Source: Triticum aestivum (Eukaryota; Streptophyta; Magnoliopsida; Poales; Poaceae). From it: a stretch of 64,000 nt of DNA. Position 1 is the stretch's first letter, and every line of letters starts with the position of its first letter. Under the pieces are notes generated by a model, which searched no databases, had not been told where the DNA came from, and saw only the letters and a list, made by a program, of their open reading frames with translations. The stretch spans positions 314,888,209 to 314,952,208 of the forward strand of contig NC_057802.1 in assembly GCF_018294505.1 (NCBI RefSeq). Direction: 5' to 3'. Position numbers and translations under genes: made by a program. Positions 60,383 to 64,000 of the stretch are shown piece after piece.

Positions 60383-63300
60383 GAGTACTAAGGTGTGATC
60401 ATGTTTTGATTGTGAGATAATTTTAGTCAACGGGTCTGTCACATTCAGATCCGTAAGTATTTTGCAAATTTCTATGTCTACAATGCTCTGCACGGAGCTA
60501 CTCTAGCTAATTGCTCCCAGTTTCAATATGTATCTAGACTGAGACTTAGAGTCATCTAGATTAGTGTCAAAACTTGCATCGACGTAACCCTTTACGACGA
60601 ACCTTTTGTCACTTCCATAATCGAGAAACATATCCTTATTCCACTAAGGATAATTTTGACCGCTGTCCAGTGATCTACTCCTAGATCACTATTGTACTCC
60701 CTTGCCAAAATCAGTGTAGGGTATACAATAGATCTGGTACACAGCATGGCATACTTTATCGAACCTATGGCCAAGGCATAGGGAATGACTTTCATTCTCT
60801 TTCTATCTTCTGCCGTGGTCGGGCTTTGAGTCTTACTCAATTTCACACTTTGTAACACAGGCAAGAACTCTTTCTTTGACTGTTCTATTTTGAACTACTT
60901 TCAAAATCTTGTTAAGGTATGTACTCATTGAAAAAACTTATCAAGTGTTTTGATCTATCTCTATAGATCTTGATGCTCAATATGTAAGCAGCTTCACCGA
61001 GGTCTTTCTTTGAAAAACTCCTTTCAAACACTCCTTTATGCTTTGCAGAATAATTGTACATTATTTCCGATCAACAATATGTCATTCACATATACTTATC
61101 AGAAATGTTGTAGTGCTCCCACTCACTTTCTTGTAAATACAGGCTTCACCGCAAGTCTATATAAAACTATATGCTTTGATCAACTTATCAAAGCGTATAT
61201 TCCAACTCCGAGAAGCTTGCACCAGTCCATAGATGGATTGCTGGAGTTTGCATATTTTGTTAGCACCTTTAGGATTGACAAAACCTTCTGGTTGCATCAT
61301 ATACAACTCTTCTTTAATAAATCCATTAAGGAATGCAGTTTTGTTTATCCATTTGTCATATTTCATAAAATGCGGCAATTGCTAACATGATTCAGACAGA
61401 CTTAAGCATAGATACGAGTGAGAAACTCTCATCGTAGTCAATACCTTGAACTTGTCGAAAACCTTTTTGCAACAATTCTAGCTTTGTAGACAGTAACACT
61501 ACTATCACTGTCTGTCTTTCTTTTGAAGATCCATTTAATCTCAATGGCTCGCCGATCATTGGGCAAGTCAATCAAAGTCCATACTTTGTTCTCATATATG
61601 GATCTTATCTCAGATTTCATGGCCTCAAGCCATTTCGCGGAATCTGGGCTCATCATCGCTTCCTCAAAGTTCGTAGGTTCGTCATGGTCAAATAACATGA
61701 CCTCCAAAACAGGATTACCGTACCACTCTGGTGTGGATCTCACTCTGGTTTACCTACGAGGTTTGGTAGTAACTTGATCTGAAGTTACATGATCATCATC
61801 ATTAACTTCCTCACTAATTGGTGTAGGAGTCACAGGAACAGATTTCTGTGATGAACTACTTTCCAATAAGGGAGCAGGTACAGTTACCTCATCAAGTTCT
61901 ACTTTCCTCCCACTCACTTCTTTCGAGAGAAACTCCTTCTCTAGAAAGGATCCATTCTTAGCAACGAATGTCTTGCCTTCGGATCTGTGATAGAAGGTAT
62001 ACCCAACAGTCTCCTTTGGGTATCCTATGAAGACAAATTTCTCTGATTTAGGTTCGAGCTTATCAGGTTGAAGTTTCTTCACATAAGCATCGCAACCCCA
62101 AATTTTAAGAAACGACAACTTTGGTTTCTTGCCAAACCATAGTTCATAAGGCGTCGTCTCAACGGATTTTGATGGTACCCTATTTAACGTGAATGCAGCT
62201 GTTTCTAATGCATAACCCCAAAACAATAGTGGTAGATCGGTAAGAGACATCATATATCGCACCATATCTAATAAAGTACGGTTACGATGTTCGGACACAC
62301 CATTACACCGTGGTGTTCCAGGTGGCGTGAGTAGTGAAACTATTTCACATTGTTTTAACTGAAGGCCAAACTCGTAACTCAAATACTCTTCTCCACGATC
62401 AGATCGTAGAAACTTTATTTTCTTGTTACGATGATTTTCCGCTTCACTCTGAAATTATATGAACTTTTCAAATGTTTCAGACTTCTGTTTCATTAAGTAG
62501 ATATACCCATATCTTCTCAAATCATCTGTGAAGGTCAGAAAATAATGATACCTGCTACGAGCCTCAATATTCATGGGGCCACATACATCTGTATGTATGA
62601 TTTCCAACAAATCTGTTGCTCTCTCCATAGTTCCGGAGAACGGCGTTTTAGTCATCTTGCCCATGAGGCACGGTTCGCAAGCATCAAGTGATTCATAATC
62701 AAGTGATTCCAAAATCCCATCAGTATGGAGTTTCTTCATGCGCTTTACACCAATATGACCTAAACGGCAGTGCCACAAATAAGTTGCACTATCATTATTA
62801 ACTTTGCATCTTTTGGCTTCATTATTATGAATATGTGTATCACTACGATCGAGATCCAACAAACCATTTTATTGGGTGTATGACCATAGAAGGTTTTATT
62901 CATGTAAACAGAACAACAATTATTCTCTAATTTAAATGAATAACCGTATTGCAACAAACATGATCAAATCATATTCATGCTCAACGCAAACGCCAAATAA
63001 CACTTATTTAGTTTTAACACTAATCCCGAAAGTATAGGGAGTGTGCGATGATGATCATATCAATCTTGGAACTACTTCCAACACACATCGTCACCTCGCC
63101 TTTTACTAGTCTCTGTTTATTCTGCAACTCCCGTTTCGAGTTACTACTCTTAGCAACTGAACCAGTATCAAATACCGAGGGGTTTCTATAAACACTAGTA
63201 AAGTACACATCAATAATATGTATATCCAATATACCTTTGTTCACTTTGACATCCTTCTTATCCACCAAATAGTTGGGGTAGTTCCGCTTCCAGTGACCAG

Positions 63301-64000
63301 TCCCTTTGCAGTAGAAGCACTTAGTCTCAGGCTTAGGACCAGACTTAGGCTTCTTCACTTGAGCAGCAACTTGCTTGCCGTTCTTCTTGAAGTTCCCCTT
63401 CTTCCCTTTGCCCTTTTCTTGAAACTAGTGGTCTCGTCAACCATCAACACTTGATGTTTTTCTTGATTTCTACCTTCGTCGATTTCAGCATCACGAAGAG
63501 CTCAGGAATTACTTTCGTCATCCCTTGCATACTATAGTTCATCACGAAGTTCTACTAACTTGGTGATGGTGACTAGAGAATTCTGTCAATCACTATTTTA
63601 TCTGGAAGATTAACTCCCACTTGATTCAAGCGATTGTAGTACCCAGACAATCTGAGCACATGCTCACTGCTTGAGCTATTCTCCTCCATCTTTTAGCTAT
63701 AGAACTTGTTGGAGACTTCATATCTCTCAACTCGGGTATTTGTTTGAAATATTAACTTCAACTCCTGGAACATCTCATATGGTCCATGATGTTCAAAACG
63801 TCTTTGAAGTCTCGATTCTAAGCCGTTAAGCATGGTGCACTAAACTATCAAGTAGTCATCATATTGAGCTAGCCAAACGTTCATAACGTCTGCATCTGCT
63901 CCTGCAATAGGTCTGTCACCTAGCGGTGCATCAAGGACATAATTTTTCTGTGCAGCAATGAGGATAATCCTCAGATCACGGATCCAATCCGCATCTTTGC
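60383..64000 (-). pseudogene. Element E gag-pol remnant
   Basis: Degenerate Copia polyprotein, better preserved than in B. In minus-strand order: gag from the window edge; a zinc knuckle (63278-63319) whose last ligand is Tyr, not Cys (CFYCKGTGHWKRNY); protease with FDTGSVAK near 63.16 kb; HHCC finger and integrase start (62455-62862); integrase core with TPRCNGVSEHRNRTLLDMVR (61750-62382); RT (61157-61743); RT/RNase H link (60592-60864). The RT active site reads YVND in place of YVDD (61081-61092), so a catalytic aspartate is lost. Stops and frameshifts separate all blocks. Confidence 0.88.

Larger units (their letters stand above)
58492..64000 (-). mobile_element. Element E, Angela-type Copia (runs off the window)
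   Basis: Inserted in element F. The 3' LTR is 58492-60206 and the left target duplication copy is TCATA (58487-58491). Internal coding continues to the window end. The LTR ends (TGAAGGAAATATGCC...CTACATTCCCCAACA on the minus strand) and protein order match element B's family, but the LTR sequence differs enough to be another subfamily. Confidence 0.92.

Overview
This is plant nuclear DNA, almost certainly from a Triticeae grass (wheat, Aegilops or barley group). It holds one intact intron-containing gene beside a large nest of LTR retrotransposons. The Triticeae call rests on Angela/BARE/WIS-type Copia LTRs, Stowaway-type 'CTCCCTCCGTCCC' MITE termini, long nested LTR elements and very low gene density. 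Nothing in it looks bacterial, and I found no CRISPR array or tRNA/rRNA gene.

Layout. (1) 1-2404: unclassified intergenic DNA, with a possible LINE tail near 1.72-2.2 kb. (2) 2405-8530 (minus): a complete neutral ceramidase gene with nine coding exons, 785 codons and a further intron in the 5' leader. Every coding splice junction is GT-AG in my reading and the frame is open throughout. Two introns carry small DNA transposons: a hAT-like MITE with an 8-bp target duplication and a Stowaway MITE. (3) 8.5-9.28 kb: gene promoter and unclassified flank. (4) 9.28-10.05 kb: a decayed LINE fragment with an RNase H domain. (5) About 10.17-64.0 kb: nested LTR retrotransposons.

The nest, resolved by matching 5-bp target-site duplications (TSDs). 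Element G is an Athila-type Gypsy element with gag and protease but no pol. It is split by element A (11769-44485, TSD ACGTA), which looks like a solo LTR of about 4.2 kb once its own insertions are removed. A contains element B, an Angela-type Copia (12480-31728, TSD ACAAG). It also contains element D, a SIRE/Maximus-like Copia (33104-42364, TSD CTTGC). B contains element C, a Tekay/Del-type chromovirus (18785-29389, TSD GACAC). G is also interrupted at 48307 by element F, a second SIRE/Maximus-like Copia with a large extra ORF. F is in turn interrupted at 58492 by element E, another Angela-type Copia that runs off the window. G contains A, A contains B and B contains C, so the nest is four levels deep. 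All elements whose strand can be read are on the minus strand, as is the ceramidase gene.

Function. Only the ceramidase gene appears to be a working host gene; its predicted role is hydrolysis of ceramide to sphingosine and fatty acid. The retroelement coding regions are mostly broken by stops, frameshifts or lost catalytic residues. The exception is a 243-codon ORF ahead of gag in element C, which is uninterrupted. The observation most worth testing is in element F: its extra 3' ORF is preceded by a plant-gene-like TATA box, leader and possible intron, so it may be transcribed separately from gag-pol.
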